This document shows positions 9,108 to 18,326 of a DNA stretch of 56,457 nucleotides, piece after piece (within the stretch, counting starts at the first letter, position 1; the number at the start of each line of letters is the position of its first letter). Location of the stretch: NCBI GenBank assembly GCA_937911175.1, contig CALDSE010000077.1, positions 1 through 56,457 on the forward strand. Direction: 5' to 3'. Under the pieces are notes generated by a model, which was given only the letters and a program-made list of their open reading frames with translations, searched no databases and had not been told where the DNA came from. The translations under genes were made by a program, and so were the position numbers. Source of the stretch: an uncultured Sediminibacterium sp. (GTDB lineage: Bacteria; Bacteroidota; Bacteroidia; Chitinophagales; Chitinophagaceae).

Positions 9108-9695
9108 TTATTGGATACCGTAGCTGTTTAATAAGTCACGGTACTTTTCACTATTTCTTCTGCGAATACTTTCTTGTCCTACTAAGTCTTGAATTTTCAT
9201 AAAACCATCAATAATGGCTTCTGGTCTTGGAGGACAACCTGGTACATATACATCCACGGGAATCACTTGATCTATTCCTTGTAGTACACTATACGTATCA
9301 AAAATACCACCACTTGAAGCACAGGCCCCGACTGCAATCACCCAACGCGGTTCGGCCATTTGTAAATACACTTGTCTTAAAACAGGTGCCATTTTTTTTG
9401 CAATGGTACCCATCACCATTAATAAGTCGCATTGACGAGGAGAAAATCCTACACGCTCAGAACCAAAACGAGATAAATCATAATGCGATGCCATGGTGGC
9501 CATAAATTCAATACCACAACAAGAAGTGGCAAAAGGTAAAGGCCATAAAGAATTTTTTCTAGCAAGTCCTACCACAGAACTTAACTGTGTTGCAAAAAAA
9601 CCATCTCCAGGAACACCATCCGGTGCTTTGCCCATAGAAATAGCTTCTGAAATTTCAGCTTCTTTAGGATTTAAATTAAAACGTACAGGACGCAT
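9108..9695 (-). CDS. nuoB: NADH-quinone oxidoreductase subunit B (cluster N2)
   Basis: NuoB holds the terminal 4Fe-4S cluster N2, which reduces quinone. The tandem cysteines FATSCCGIEFMA (about residues 57-68), the later CASSGG motif and the VPGCPPRPEAI motif provide the four ligands. The 195-residue protein is of usual length. Residues 30-36 (GDGFFAT) and the following QLSSVVGLARKNSLWP are typical of Bacteroidota versions. It is preceded by nuoA. Confidence 0.97.
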   Translation of the reverse strand: MRPVRFNLNPKEAEISEAISMGKAPDGVPGDGFFATQLSSVVGLARKNSLWPLPFATSCCGIEFMATMASHYDLSRFGSERVGFSPRQCDLLMVMGTIAKKMAPVLRQVYLQMAEPRWVIAVGACASSGGIFDTYSVLQGIDQVIPVDVYVPGCPPRPEAIIDGFMKIQDLVGQESIRRRNSEKYRDLLNSYGIQ

Positions 9696-9721
9696 ATTGC
9701 TAATACTTTATTTTTTTATAA

Positions 9722-10102
9722 TTAGTCTTCCCATTGTAAGGCTCCCTTCTTAATGATGTATATAAAACCCACCAAAAAGAATCCTACAAATAAAACCACT
9801 TCTCCAAATCCAGCCCAACCCAAACTTTTAAAATTCACTGCATAAGGATAAAAGAAAATAACTTCCACATCAAATAAAACAAATAGAATGGCCACTAGAA
9901 AATACTTGATGGCCATTGGCGATCTTGCATCTCCATGTGATTCAATTCCACTCGCAAAGTTTTCTAATTTATCGCTTGTTGAACGCTTAGGTCCCAACCA
10001 ACTTGAAATCAAAATCATGAACGCTACAAAGCCCCCAGCAAATAATAATTGCAATGCAATGGGTAAGTAATTAGTAGCGCTATTTGTCTCGTTCGCAGAC
10101 AT
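9722..10102 (-). CDS. nuoA: NADH-quinone oxidoreductase subunit A
   Basis: NuoA is a three-helix membrane subunit at the interface of the membrane and peripheral arms. The family signature KLENFASGIESHGDARSPM sits in the loop after helix 1, and helices 2 and 3 follow. I chose the ATG at 10102 (MSANETN...), which gives 126 residues. An ATG at 10123 would add seven residues and cannot be excluded. It is the first gene of the operon, with a promoter about 40-75 bases upstream. Confidence 0.92.
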   Translation of the reverse strand: MSANETNSATNYLPIALQLLFAGGFVAFMILISSWLGPKRSTSDKLENFASGIESHGDARSPMAIKYFLVAILFVLFDVEVIFFYPYAVNFKSLGWAGFGEVVLFVGFFLVGFIYIIKKGALQWED

Positions 10103-10142
10103 CCAATACTGCAACAGAATCATACATGAGTTTTTGGTGCCG

Positions 10143-10176
10143 CAAAAATACGCAAAGGATAGCTCATAAAACAAAA
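10143..10176 (-). promoter_or_regulatory. Promoter of the nuo operon
   Basis: On the minus strand a TTTTTG element (about 10172-10177) is followed after 21 bases by TATTTTTG (10143-10150), a full match to the Bacteroidota -7 consensus TAnnTTTG at the usual spacing. The -33 element is part of the T-tract of the upstream terminator. A transcript would start near 10136, roughly 30 bases before the nuoA ATG. Confidence 0.55.
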
Positions 10177-10196
10177 ACTCCCCATAAAAGGGGAGT
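10167..10196 (-). terminator. Rho-independent terminator after the TPR gene
   Basis: Read on the minus strand, ACTCCCC (10190-10196) pairs with GGGGAGT (10177-10183) across a six-base loop, followed by TTTTTGTTTT. It lies about 50 bases after the stop of the TPR gene at 10244, in the same direction as the nuo operon it precedes. Confidence 0.8.
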
Positions 10197-10243
10197 AATT
10201 TTCAATTATTTTTTACACAATAAATCTGCCTAAATAGACGTTT

Positions 10244-12013
10244 TTAGCCTTTTTTGATTTGAGTGGTATCGGCTGCTGGCTTTTCTAATGGGGGAGCAGG
10301 TACACCACCCTTAGAATTTTGCATTTTTTTGATAATATCGATGTTCTTTATAAACATCCCCTTGGCTTGCAGCGTGGTTGGATCTTCTGGTACTATTTCA
10401 AGTACTTTATCGCACATTAAAACAGCATTTTCATAGCTCTTGGTCTCGTTATAATAGCCAATTAAAGTATAGTAATTGTTAATCAAAGCCTGCTTATTCT
10501 TAGTTAAATCCTTTAACAAAAACTGGTTTTGAAGGGTTACCGCCTCATATAAAATGCCTAGGTTATTAGCAGTGTCCAATAATCTTGCAGCTCTCACATT
10601 CATTGAATAGCCATTTGGCTTATCTGGGAAGGTTTCAATATACTTTTTGGCAGTAGCAGAAGCCATAGCCCCTTCTTTTGCATTAATGGCAATACTTGTG
10701 GTCTTATAATAATACACTTCATCTTTTACCCCTCTAAGGGCAGAATAATTCGCATACCACTTTAACTCATCGGTATACATATTATTTTTTTCTAACATTT
10801 CATAGCCTAATTTGTAATACTTAAGCTTGTTTTCCTTGGATGAATCAGCGGCTATGGCTTTTTCTAAAATGAGCATTAAGGTAGCTTGGCTTCCACTGAA
10901 TTTGGATAAGATCTTCACTGCTATTTCATAATCGGTGTTGATTAATTTATCCGGTGTGGTATTCGTGATATAAGGCTCGATATAGGATTTTGCTAAAACA
11001 GTATCTCCTTTTTTATCATAGTTCTTAGCTAATAAAACGGCTAAACCTGGGAAAATACTAAGACTTCCAGCAGCTTCCATTGCTTTTGCTTTTTCTAAAG
11101 ATTGGTCGAATTGACCAGATCTAAATAAGTAATCGGCACTGAAATATTCAAAAATAGGATCCTTGTCTGCGTATTGTAAAAATAAATCCAAATTAGTTTT
11201 TGCAATATTTGTGCTTACTTCAGCATAGTAGGTATATAAAGAAAAATAAACGGGTGCAATGGCTGGATCTGCAGCGATGGCTTTATTAAAATATTCGTCT
11301 AAAGATTCTTTATTGTTCTGTGTTTGATATACTTTACCAATTCTATAATAAGCATATGCATTTTTCGCATCTGCATTAATCGCATTTTGAAAAGCTGTTA
11401 CTGCATCTCCCCCATTTTCACCACCACCTAACTTTAAATAGTTAATACCTAGGTTGATGTAAAGGCTTGAATTCACTACATCGTAGGCGCTTATTGTTTC
11501 TTTTAATTTATCGATAGCATATTTGTGGTCTCCAATACTAATAGGCAATTCAGCAAATACATAACCAATTGCATTAATGATATCTTGATTCGGTTTGCCT
11601 TTGTATTTTCCTTTTGTATTGAGCGTAGAGGTAATAGCTACTTCTAAGTTTTGCTTCACTGCATTCACGTCCGCTCCTTCTAATGATTGAATATGTGACA
11701 TACCTATTAATAACCATGGGTCATTGCCTTTTGCTTGTAAACTTTTTTGAAATAAATCTTTCGCATTTTGGATAGATTCGGTGGTAGAAATTCCATTATA
11801 GTTTTGCGCTAACATGGCTTGACCATACCAGAAAGTAGTTTCGCCATCTCCTGGGTTTTTGTCAAAAGCCTCCTTAAAAAAATTAAGGGCTGTTTTATTT
11901 TTTTCATAATTCAAAAGCTTCACGCCCTCCGCTAAAGGGGAAGGTGCTACTTGAGCCATTAAGGCTGTAGAAAATGCAAATCCTACGAAAAGAAAAACCA
12001 ATTTTTTCATCAC
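10244..12013 (-). CDS. Periplasmic tetratricopeptide-repeat protein
   Basis: The protein has 589 residues with an N-terminal signal peptide (hydrophobic residues 5-18, cleavage near LMAQ) and then a long array of TPR-like helix pairs. Examples are the segments ending in LLNYEKNKTALNFFKEAF, NAYAYYRIGKVYQT and a C-terminal TPR with AVLMCDKVLEIVPEDP. TPR proteins are protein-interaction scaffolds; the partner is not evident from sequence. The C-terminus is Pro/Ala-rich (VPAPPLEKPAAD). It lies downstream of the PstS-like lipoprotein gene on the same strand. To my knowledge this PstS-like/TPR pairing recurs in Bacteroidota next to TonB/ExbD genes, but no tonB or exbBD gene is present here. It ends before a strong terminator. 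Confidence 0.8.
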   Translation of the reverse strand: MMKKLVFLFVGFAFSTALMAQVAPSPLAEGVKLLNYEKNKTALNFFKEAFDKNPGDGETTFWYGQAMLAQNYNGISTTESIQNAKDLFQKSLQAKGNDPWLLIGMSHIQSLEGADVNAVKQNLEVAITSTLNTKGKYKGKPNQDIINAIGYVFAELPISIGDHKYAIDKLKETISAYDVVNSSLYINLGINYLKLGGGENGGDAVTAFQNAINADAKNAYAYYRIGKVYQTQNNKESLDEYFNKAIAADPAIAPVYFSLYTYYAEVSTNIAKTNLDLFLQYADKDPIFEYFSADYLFRSGQFDQSLEKAKAMEAAGSLSIFPGLAVLLAKNYDKKGDTVLAKSYIEPYITNTTPDKLINTDYEIAVKILSKFSGSQATLMLILEKAIAADSSKENKLKYYKLGYEMLEKNNMYTDELKWYANYSALRGVKDEVYYYKTTSIAINAKEGAMASATAKKYIETFPDKPNGYSMNVRAARLLDTANNLGILYEAVTLQNQFLLKDLTKNKQALINNYYTLIGYYNETKSYENAVLMCDKVLEIVPEDPTTLQAKGMFIKNIDIIKKMQNSKGGVPAPPLEKPAADTTQIKKG

Positions 12014-12206
12014 TTACTTTTTTTCATTTTAAATTTTATCCAAGTCCAAGATACCATTTATTGTACTTTGAACATGTCCCTTTAACACATCTATTTTTTT
12101 ACTATAAGAACAGAAGTTATAAGGATGGCTAAAATATTAATTTTTTGGCAAGAATCCCATTAATTTTTGGTTAATAAGCCGAAATTTTAAGGGTATTTGA
12201 TGAGCG

Positions 12207-13109
12207 TTAGTTCAATAACCCCTTTCTTTTCTTAAATCCCATTTTGGCAGGTACCAAAAAAGCCCTTTGAAAAATTAATTGCCCTCTTTCGAGGCTCATA
12301 AAATTCAGCAGTCCCGTTCCAAGGCCAGGGGCGTTTTCTTTTAAAATATAATAAATGGGTAAAGAAAGAGAATAATGCCCCTTACTAATATTCGCCTGAG
12401 AAGGCTGAGAATAGTAGCCTTTTTCAATACAAAGGGTGCATTCTACTAGGGCCATTTTAAGGGTCTTTCTATCTTCCATTTGCTTGGGATCGTAATTATC
12501 TCCCACCCAATTCATGCCCACAAAACCAATGGCATTAGGATTGTCTTTTATATAGGAAATCACTTCTTCACTTCCATTTGCAGAAACTACATTTTTCCCA
12601 AAAGGGGTTTCGTCTAATAAACTATCTTTTAAAAAACGAACTATGCCAGTTAAATTACTTCCATCCATCACCACTTGCTTATTGTTTTTACCACTTAGTA
12701 CTGCAGTTAGTTCGGCCATGGTGAAAACAGAATCTTTTGATTTTTTATTCACCACCACCGCAATGGCATTGTAAGCAAGTATACCAAAAGTGGGTGCGTA
12801 GCTTAGTTGTTCTTTATAAATAGCCTGCTCTTTTTTATCTAGGCCTCTTGTTACAATAATCATGCGGGTACTATCAGAAGCTAAATCTTTGAAGCAATCA
12901 ATTTCGGATTTATAAGCAACTTCAATACTAGCATTGGGAAAACTTAACGCAAATACTTTAAGCTCTTGCTCTATAAAAGGTTTAAAGCTTTCTTCAACAG
13001 AAATGCGAATACGACCTTCACTTGGGCTGTCTACTGGATCCGTTTTAACAGTTGTCTTGCAAGCCGTGGCCAAAATACAAACACTTATAATAATGTAAAA
13101 AAAACGCAT
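12207..13109 (-). CDS. PstS-like substrate-binding lipoprotein
   Basis: This is a periplasmic binding protein of the PstS-like type II fold (300 residues), anchored as a lipoprotein: the lipobox is ILATACK near residue 17. The fold is suggested by IRISVEESFKPFIEQEL near the start, the segment RMIIVTRGLDKKE and the AIAVVVNKKS strand, then VVMDGSNLTGIVRFLKD and PNAIGFVGMNW. These match the order in phosphate-binding PstS-like proteins. No pstC, pstA or pstB gene is nearby, so phosphate uptake by an ABC transporter is not supported. Association with a cell-envelope complex is an alternative. Confidence 0.75.
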   Translation of the reverse strand: MRFFYIIISVCILATACKTTVKTDPVDSPSEGRIRISVEESFKPFIEQELKVFALSFPNASIEVAYKSEIDCFKDLASDSTRMIIVTRGLDKKEQAIYKEQLSYAPTFGILAYNAIAVVVNKKSKDSVFTMAELTAVLSGKNNKQVVMDGSNLTGIVRFLKDSLLDETPFGKNVVSANGSEEVISYIKDNPNAIGFVGMNWVGDNYDPKQMEDRKTLKMALVECTLCIEKGYYSQPSQANISKGHYSLSLPIYYILKENAPGLGTGLLNFMSLERGQLIFQRAFLVPAKMGFKKRKGLLN

Positions 13110-13147
13110 GTGCTAAATTTAATAGTCAATGAAAAACAGGGAAAGGG

Positions 13148-13420
13148 CTAATACATTTGATTGATACCTCTGTACAATCTAAAACCACCATACAATAAAC
13201 ATAGGCTACCGAATATATATCTAAAGTCGGCGCCAGCATTAATGATCATATCTAAGTGGAACCATTTAGCACCCAGCATTAATACCCCACAACCTAAAAT
13301 AAGGGCCGCCATGGTATAGTCATAAATACTTCTAAATATGCGGTAAGTACGCTCCGATTTTTCACGAGGCGCATTGGGCCTTGGCTCATATGGTTGTTGG
13401 CTAGGGTCTTGATTTTCCAT
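13148..13420 (-). CDS. Small two-helix membrane protein
   Basis: This 90-residue protein has a Pro-rich, charged N-terminus (about residues 1-25), and two membrane helices at about residues 36-52 and 66-84. The family is one I associate with conserved hypothetical membrane proteins of Bacteroidota; no function is known to me. It starts with ATG at 13420, and its stop is 38 bases before the PstS-like gene on the same strand, so the two are probably co-transcribed. It is divergent from hisS. Confidence 0.7.
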   Translation of the reverse strand: MENQDPSQQPYEPRPNAPREKSERTYRIFRSIYDYTMAALILGCGVLMLGAKWFHLDMIINAGADFRYIFGSLCLLYGGFRLYRGINQMY

Positions 13421-13490
13421 AAAATCGGGTTTTAAAGAAGCAATTTAAACAATTAATAGCCGATGAATTTAAAAAATTTATCTTTACTTA

Positions 13491-13498
13491 TAAATTTG
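13491..13498 (+). promoter_or_regulatory. Putative -7 box of hisS
   Basis: TAAATTTG fits TAnnTTTG and ends five bases before the hisS ATG at 13504. Transcription would start at or next to the start codon. A TTTA about 20 bases upstream is a weak -33 candidate. Confidence 0.45.
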
Positions 13499-13503
13499 CA
13501 ACT

Positions 13504-14871
13504 ATGAGCAAACCTTCTTTGCCACAAGGTACCAGAGATTTTAATGCGGCTACGGTTCAAAAGCGTCAGTTTATATTTAAGACCATCCAATCTGTGTTTG
13601 AAACCTATGGGTTTCAGCCATTGGAAACCCCTGCTATGGAGAACCTGGAAACCTTAATGGGTAAGTATGGGGAGGAAGGCGATAAACTTATATTTAAAAT
13701 TTTAAATAACGGCCTAGACAATCCTCAGAAAAAAGAACAAACATTAGAAGGGGTTGAGAAATTATTTGCAGGTAAAAATAGCACGGCCATTACCGAACGT
13801 GCTTTAAGATATGATTTAACCATTCCCTTTGCTAGATATGTGGCCATGAACCATGGTTCGCTTAACCTCCCTTTTAAAAGATATCAAATCCAACCTGTAT
13901 GGCGCGCCGACCGTCCACAAAAAGGAAGATACCGTGAATTTTATCAATGTGATGCAGATGTAGTAGGTAGTGAAAGTTTATTAAATGAAGTGGATTTAGT
14001 AGCAGTGTATCTTACTGCTTTTCAAAAATTAAATTTACCCGTAGAAGTAAAAATAAATAATAGAAAAATTTTACTGGCCCTTGCACAAATATGTGGAGGA
14101 GAAGATAAATTAATTGATTTAACTATTGCAATAGATAAGTTAGATAAAATTGGTTGGGATAAAGTAAAAGAAGAATTAGATAAGAAAAATTTTAGCGAGG
14201 CACAACAAAAAATTATCCAAACTTACTTAACTATTGAAGGAAATAATACAGAAAAATTAAAACAGTTAACTATTTTATTAGATAATAACGAAATGGGACT
14301 GAAAGGTATAGAAGAAATTAATTTTGTATTAGACTACCACATACAAACCGGTATGAGTAAGCATTTGGTGGCCGACTTTACTTTAGCAAGAGGCTTGAAT
14401 TATTATACAGGTATTATTTTTGAAGTAAAAGCTGTAGAGGCTGAAATGGGCAGCATTGGCGGCGGCGGGCGCTATAACGATTTAACAAGTTTATTTGGTG
14501 TGCCCAATATTGCAGGCGTGGGTATTAGTTTTGGGGTAGATAGAATTTATGATGTGATGGAAGAGAAAAATTTATTCCCAACCACCATTGAACAAACCAC
14601 TCAAGTTTTATTTTTTAATTTAGGGGAGCAGGAAGCGAAAGCAGCCTACTTGCAAATGATGTCATTAAGAGACAAAAAAATTGCTTGTGAAATTTACCCT
14701 GAGAAGAGCAAATTCGACAAGCAATTTAAATACGCCGAGAAAAAAGGAATTCCCAACGTTATTATAATGGGTACCGAAGAATTAGCTAAGAATGAATGCA
14801 CTGTAAAAAATATCATTACGGGCAAACAAACCACTGTTTCTTTATCGGACCTTTCTAATTTTGAGTTCTAG
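13504..14871 (+). CDS. hisS: Histidyl-tRNA synthetase
   Basis: HisS charges tRNA-His with histidine in the cytoplasm. The class II core is clear: LPQGTRDF at residues 5-12, RALRYDLTIPFARYV (motif with Arg for ATP binding), motif 2 PVWRADRPQKGRYREFYQCD, the HisA-type ARGLNYYTGIIFEV, and motif 3 with GGGRYNDLTSLFG and GVGISFGVDRI. The C-terminal anticodon-binding domain follows from about residue 360. The 455-residue length is slightly above the bacterial mean and typical of Bacteroidota. Its stop overlaps that of the convergent gene by four bases. Confidence 0.97.
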   Translation: MSKPSLPQGTRDFNAATVQKRQFIFKTIQSVFETYGFQPLETPAMENLETLMGKYGEEGDKLIFKILNNGLDNPQKKEQTLEGVEKLFAGKNSTAITERALRYDLTIPFARYVAMNHGSLNLPFKRYQIQPVWRADRPQKGRYREFYQCDADVVGSESLLNEVDLVAVYLTAFQKLNLPVEVKINNRKILLALAQICGGEDKLIDLTIAIDKLDKIGWDKVKEELDKKNFSEAQQKIIQTYLTIEGNNTEKLKQLTILLDNNEMGLKGIEEINFVLDYHIQTGMSKHLVADFTLARGLNYYTGIIFEVKAVEAEMGSIGGGGRYNDLTSLFGVPNIAGVGISFGVDRIYDVMEEKNLFPTTIEQTTQVLFFNLGEQEAKAAYLQMMSLRDKKIACEIYPEKSKFDKQFKYAEKKGIPNVIIMGTEELAKNECTVKNIITGKQTTVSLSDLSNFEF

Positions 14872-15254
14872 AAATTTTTATTCGCCCAAACTTTAGCGTA
14901 AAAATCTTCTTCTTTAATAGCAAAAGAAGCAGCCACTTTTGTAGCGGTTAACTCCATTCCTTGTACAATAATAGTTAAGGTTTCTACTTCATTATTTGCC
15001 CCTCTTTTAAATATAATAGGTGCGTCATAAGCAGCTAAATAAAAAGTATCAACCCCTTTCTTTTCCAAAGCAGTAGCACCCATTGCTGAATTAATAGTTA
15101 ATACTGTGTCCTCTATAGTTAAAGTAACTTCTGTCACTGGACTTCCTTCTGGAAATACATATTTGCCTAAATAATCTTTTAAAGGACTAGTTTGTGCGTT
15201 TGCTGTAGCGATTACCCCCACAAGGATAGCTGCCATTAGTAAGATTTTTTTCAT
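14868..15254 (-). CDS. Small secreted protein, DUF3471-like
   Basis: This 128-residue protein has a clear signal peptide (MKKILLMAAILVGVIATANAQ). The mature part reads SPLKDYLGKYVFPEGSPV followed by beta-strands and a C-terminal helix. This resembles the small beta-barrel DUF3471-type domain often appended to serine hydrolases in Bacteroidota, here alone. No catalytic residues are evident. Its last codons overlap the hisS stop on the other strand at a CTAG palindrome (14868-14871). Confidence 0.65.
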   Translation of the reverse strand: MKKILLMAAILVGVIATANAQTSPLKDYLGKYVFPEGSPVTEVTLTIEDTVLTINSAMGATALEKKGVDTFYLAAYDAPIIFKRGANNEVETLTIIVQGMELTATKVAASFAIKEEDFYAKVWANKNF

Positions 15255-15392
15255 AATTTATTATTTATTTGATTCAAATTGTTTTTCGAAAATAAGTAAA
15301 ACGTGGCCTATTTTATAATAAATCTATATTAATTATTTTAAGGGCAAAAAAGAGCTTAAAAAAAGATTTAAAAGTATACAAATCCGATCAAG

Positions 15393-15400
15393 TATCTTTG
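15393..15400 (+). promoter_or_regulatory. Putative -7 box of rlmN, close to the start codon
   Basis: TATCTTTG matches the TAnnTTTG consensus exactly and is separated from the rlmN ATG (15405) by only CATT. This implies a leaderless or near-leaderless mRNA. Confidence 0.5.
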
Positions 15401-15404
15401 CATT

Positions 15405-16454
15405 ATGGAGAAGACAAGACCTAATATTAGACAGGTAGAAGTCGCTGACATTGAGCGATTTATATCAAAAATAGGCGAAAAGCCTTTTAGAGTAAAACAA
15501 ATTGTTGAATGGTTATGGCAAAAACATGCACATAGCTTTGATGAAATGACCAACTTAAGCAAGGACTTACGCAGCTTATTAGAAAAGGATTTTCAACTAC
15601 CTGCTTTACAAATTAATACTACCCAACAAAGTGAAGATGGTACTTTGAAAACACGTTTTAAAACTTATGATGGTCATATGATTGAAGGAGTACTCATTCC
15701 GACTACTTTAAGAAAGACCGCCTGCGTTTCTTCTCAAATTGGATGTAGCCTAAGTTGTAAATTTTGTGCAACAGGCACTATGGAGCGTAAAAGAAACTTA
15801 AACTTTGATGAAATTTATGATCAAGTAGTATACATCTTACAACAAAGCGAAGCCACTTATGAAAAACATTTAAGCAATATTGTTTTCATGGGCATGGGTG
15901 AGCCTTTGATGAATTACCATAATGTTTTAAAGGCCATTGAAAAAATTACTTCTCCTGATGGATTAGGCATGAGCGCTAAAAGAATTACAGTATCTACAGC
16001 CGGCTTGATAAAACAAATAAGACAATTAGGCGACGATAATGTGAAATTTAAATTAGCCATTTCACTTCATGCCGCGAACGATAAAAAGCGTAATGAAATT
16101 ATGCCTATTAATGAAAGTAATAATATCAAAGGCTTAGTTGAAGCCATTAATTACTTTTATAAAAAGACAGGCACTGAAGTTACTTTTGAATATATCTTAT
16201 TCAAAGACTTTAATGACTCTGAAAAAGACGCTGAAGAACTCACTAAAATTTATAGACAAGTACCAGCCGATTTAATCAATATTATTGAATACAACCCCGT
16301 TGATATTTTTCCTTTTGACAAACCAGATGAAGAAGGCTTTGAAAGATTTGTAGAAATTTTACAAAAAAATAGAGTGAATGTGCGCGTAAGACATAGTAGA
16401 GGAAAGGATATCGACGCTGCCTGTGGTCAATTAGCGAATAAAGATAATTTTTAA
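15405..16454 (+). CDS. rlmN: 23S rRNA (adenine-2503-C2) methyltransferase
   Basis: RlmN is a radical SAM enzyme that methylates C2 of A2503 in 23S rRNA and A37 in some tRNAs. The radical SAM cluster ligands are C114, C118 and C121 in GCSLSCKFCATG. The methyl-carrying cysteine is C340 in AACGQL near the C-terminus. The segment FMGMGEPLMNYHNV (SAM binding) and RITVSTAGL are also present. The 349-residue length is normal for the family. The next gene starts 11 bases downstream in the same direction. Confidence 0.96.
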   Translation: MEKTRPNIRQVEVADIERFISKIGEKPFRVKQIVEWLWQKHAHSFDEMTNLSKDLRSLLEKDFQLPALQINTTQQSEDGTLKTRFKTYDGHMIEGVLIPTTLRKTACVSSQIGCSLSCKFCATGTMERKRNLNFDEIYDQVVYILQQSEATYEKHLSNIVFMGMGEPLMNYHNVLKAIEKITSPDGLGMSAKRITVSTAGLIKQIRQLGDDNVKFKLAISLHAANDKKRNEIMPINESNNIKGLVEAINYFYKKTGTEVTFEYILFKDFNDSEKDAEELTKIYRQVPADLINIIEYNPVDIFPFDKPDEEGFERFVEILQKNRVNVRVRHSRGKDIDAACGQLANKDNF

Positions 16455-16465
16455 TAGTAGGAGGC

Positions 16466-17593
16466 ATGAATCAAAAAAGATCTGACAACTTTGACAAGTT
16501 TTCTAATAAGAAAAAAGGAAGCGCTGTTAAAGAAGAGTATAGACAAGAAAAAAAGAAAGCCAAAGTTGAAATGAGGGCGGCTGGAGAAGCTATGCGCCAA
16601 AGAAAAAAGGATAAAGAAAGAGGCATTCCTGTTGAACCATTGGGTAATAATAAAAGAATACCCCCTGCTTCTAAAAGAACAGCTAGTACTTATGTGAAAA
16701 AAGGAGAGACCCCTAAATATGGTGAATTGGCTAGCCCTTTTCCTGCTAAATCTAAGTTCACTAATAAAAGAACTCCTGCATCCATGGACAAGGCGGATGA
16801 AAAAAGAACAGCTTCTATTGGTAAGGTGAGCGCTGCTGACGATGCGCCCTTTGAACAAATGCCTTTGAATAAATATATTGCACATGCTGGTATATCTGGA
16901 AGAAGAGAAGCAGCAGAAATGGTGAAGGCAGGACATGTGGCGGTAAACGGCGATACTGTTTTAGAGCCGGGTTATAAAGTAAAATACAAAGATGTAGTAA
17001 GATTAAAAGGCAAGGTTTTACAATTACAAGTAACTCCTGTTTATATTTTATTAAATAAACCAAAGGATTATATCTGCACAGCAAATGATCCAGAAGGTAG
17101 AAAAACTGTTTTAGATATTATTAAAAACGCCACCACACAAAGAATGTTTCCGGTGGGTCGTTTAGATAGAAATACAACAGGTGTTTTAATTTTAACCAAC
17201 GATGGAGATTTGGCACAAAAATTAACACATCCTTCTTACGAAATTAAAAAAATATACGAAGTTACTTTAGACAAACCTGTGACCAAGGCCGATATGGAAT
17301 CTATTGCGGCAGGTGTTGAATTAGAAGACGGTTTTATTGCAGCCGATGCAGTTAGTTATTTATCGAATACTTCTAAAAATGTAATTGGTATTGAAATTCA
17401 TAGTGGCCGCAATCGCATTGTGCGTCGTATTTTTGAACACTTAGGCTATGATGTTAGACATTTAGATAGAGTCATGTTTGCCAACCTTACCAAGAAAAAT
17501 GTTGATCGTGGTAAATGGCGTTTTTTGGCAGAGAAAGAAGTAAGATTACTAAAGTTTTTAAATAAATCATTTACCAGAAAATCTTCCAAATAA
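16466..17593 (+). CDS. RsuA/RluB-family pseudouridine synthase with basic N-terminal extension
   Basis: The enzyme converts a uridine in rRNA to pseudouridine. About 125 residues of Lys/Arg/Glu-rich, low-complexity sequence precede an S4 RNA-binding domain (MPLNKYIAHAGISGRREAAE...). Then comes the catalytic domain with the RsuA-type motif FPVGRLDRNTTGVLILTNDG, whose Asp is the catalytic residue, and NRIVRRIFEHLGY. The C-terminus is again basic. RluB (23S U2605) is the most common identity in Bacteroidota, but RluE, RluF and RsuA cannot be separated by eye. The next pseudouridine synthase starts 7 bases after its stop. Confidence 0.88.
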   Translation: MNQKRSDNFDKFSNKKKGSAVKEEYRQEKKKAKVEMRAAGEAMRQRKKDKERGIPVEPLGNNKRIPPASKRTASTYVKKGETPKYGELASPFPAKSKFTNKRTPASMDKADEKRTASIGKVSAADDAPFEQMPLNKYIAHAGISGRREAAEMVKAGHVAVNGDTVLEPGYKVKYKDVVRLKGKVLQLQVTPVYILLNKPKDYICTANDPEGRKTVLDIIKNATTQRMFPVGRLDRNTTGVLILTNDGDLAQKLTHPSYEIKKIYEVTLDKPVTKADMESIAAGVELEDGFIAADAVSYLSNTSKNVIGIEIHSGRNRIVRRIFEHLGYDVRHLDRVMFANLTKKNVDRGKWRFLAEKEVRLLKFLNKSFTRKSSK

Positions 17594-17600
17594 ATAGTAC

Positions 17601-18314
17601 ATGTTATCAATATTATTTGAAGATGAGGATATGATTGTTTTGAATAAACCCGCTGGTTTATTAAGCATCCCCGATAGATTTGGTAAGGATGTTTCTCTTA
17701 AGTCCTTATTAATAGAAAAGTACGGAGAAATTTTTACCGTTCACCGATTAGACCAACACACGAGTGGTTTAATTGTATTTGCAAAAAATGCGGAGGCACA
17801 TAAATTATTAAGCGAATTATTTGAAGGAAGAGAAATTGAAAAAAAATACCTAGGCTTAGTTTTAGGAAGACCCCCTTCTGAAGGTAGTATTGACCAACCC
17901 ATTATGGAGCATCCTGTAAAAAAGGGAATCATGGTAGTACATGCCAAAGGAAAAATGGCTTTAACTACTTACAAGGTTATTGAAAATTATAAACGTTTCG
18001 CTTGGGTTTCTTTTCAAATACATACAGGTCGCACGCATCAAATACGCGTGCATGCCAAACAAATAGGACATCCCATAGTAGCCGATGATGTATACGGAGA
18101 CGGTGAGAAATTATTATTGTCTTCTATTAAAAAGAAAAATTTCAAATTAAGCAAGACCGAGGAAGAAGAAAGACCCATATTAGCTAGACAAGCTTTACAT
18201 GCCCATACATTGGTGTTTACCTATAAACAAAAGGAGCTTCATTTAGAAGCCCCTTTACCTAAAGACTTAACCGCTACTTTGCAGCAGTTGGATAAATGGA
18301 ATAAAGAAAAATAA
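17601..18314 (+). CDS. RluA-family pseudouridine synthase
   Basis: This 237-residue protein has the RluA/RluC/TruC catalytic motif TVHRLDQHTSGLIVFAKN, with the catalytic Asp at about residue 52, and the FQIHTGRTHQIRVHAKQIGHPI segment. There is no S4 domain at the N-terminus, in line with the short RluA or TruC subfamilies. The exact RNA target (23S U746, tRNA U32 or U65) cannot be told from sequence alone. It follows the RluB-like gene in the same operon and ends convergently 12 bases from rimM. Confidence 0.88.
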   Translation: MLSILFEDEDMIVLNKPAGLLSIPDRFGKDVSLKSLLIEKYGEIFTVHRLDQHTSGLIVFAKNAEAHKLLSELFEGREIEKKYLGLVLGRPPSEGSIDQPIMEHPVKKGIMVVHAKGKMALTTYKVIENYKRFAWVSFQIHTGRTHQIRVHAKQIGHPIVADDVYGDGEKLLLSSIKKKNFKLSKTEEEERPILARQALHAHTLVFTYKQKELHLEAPLPKDLTATLQQLDKWNKEK

Positions 18315-18326
18315 TTACGCCTTTAC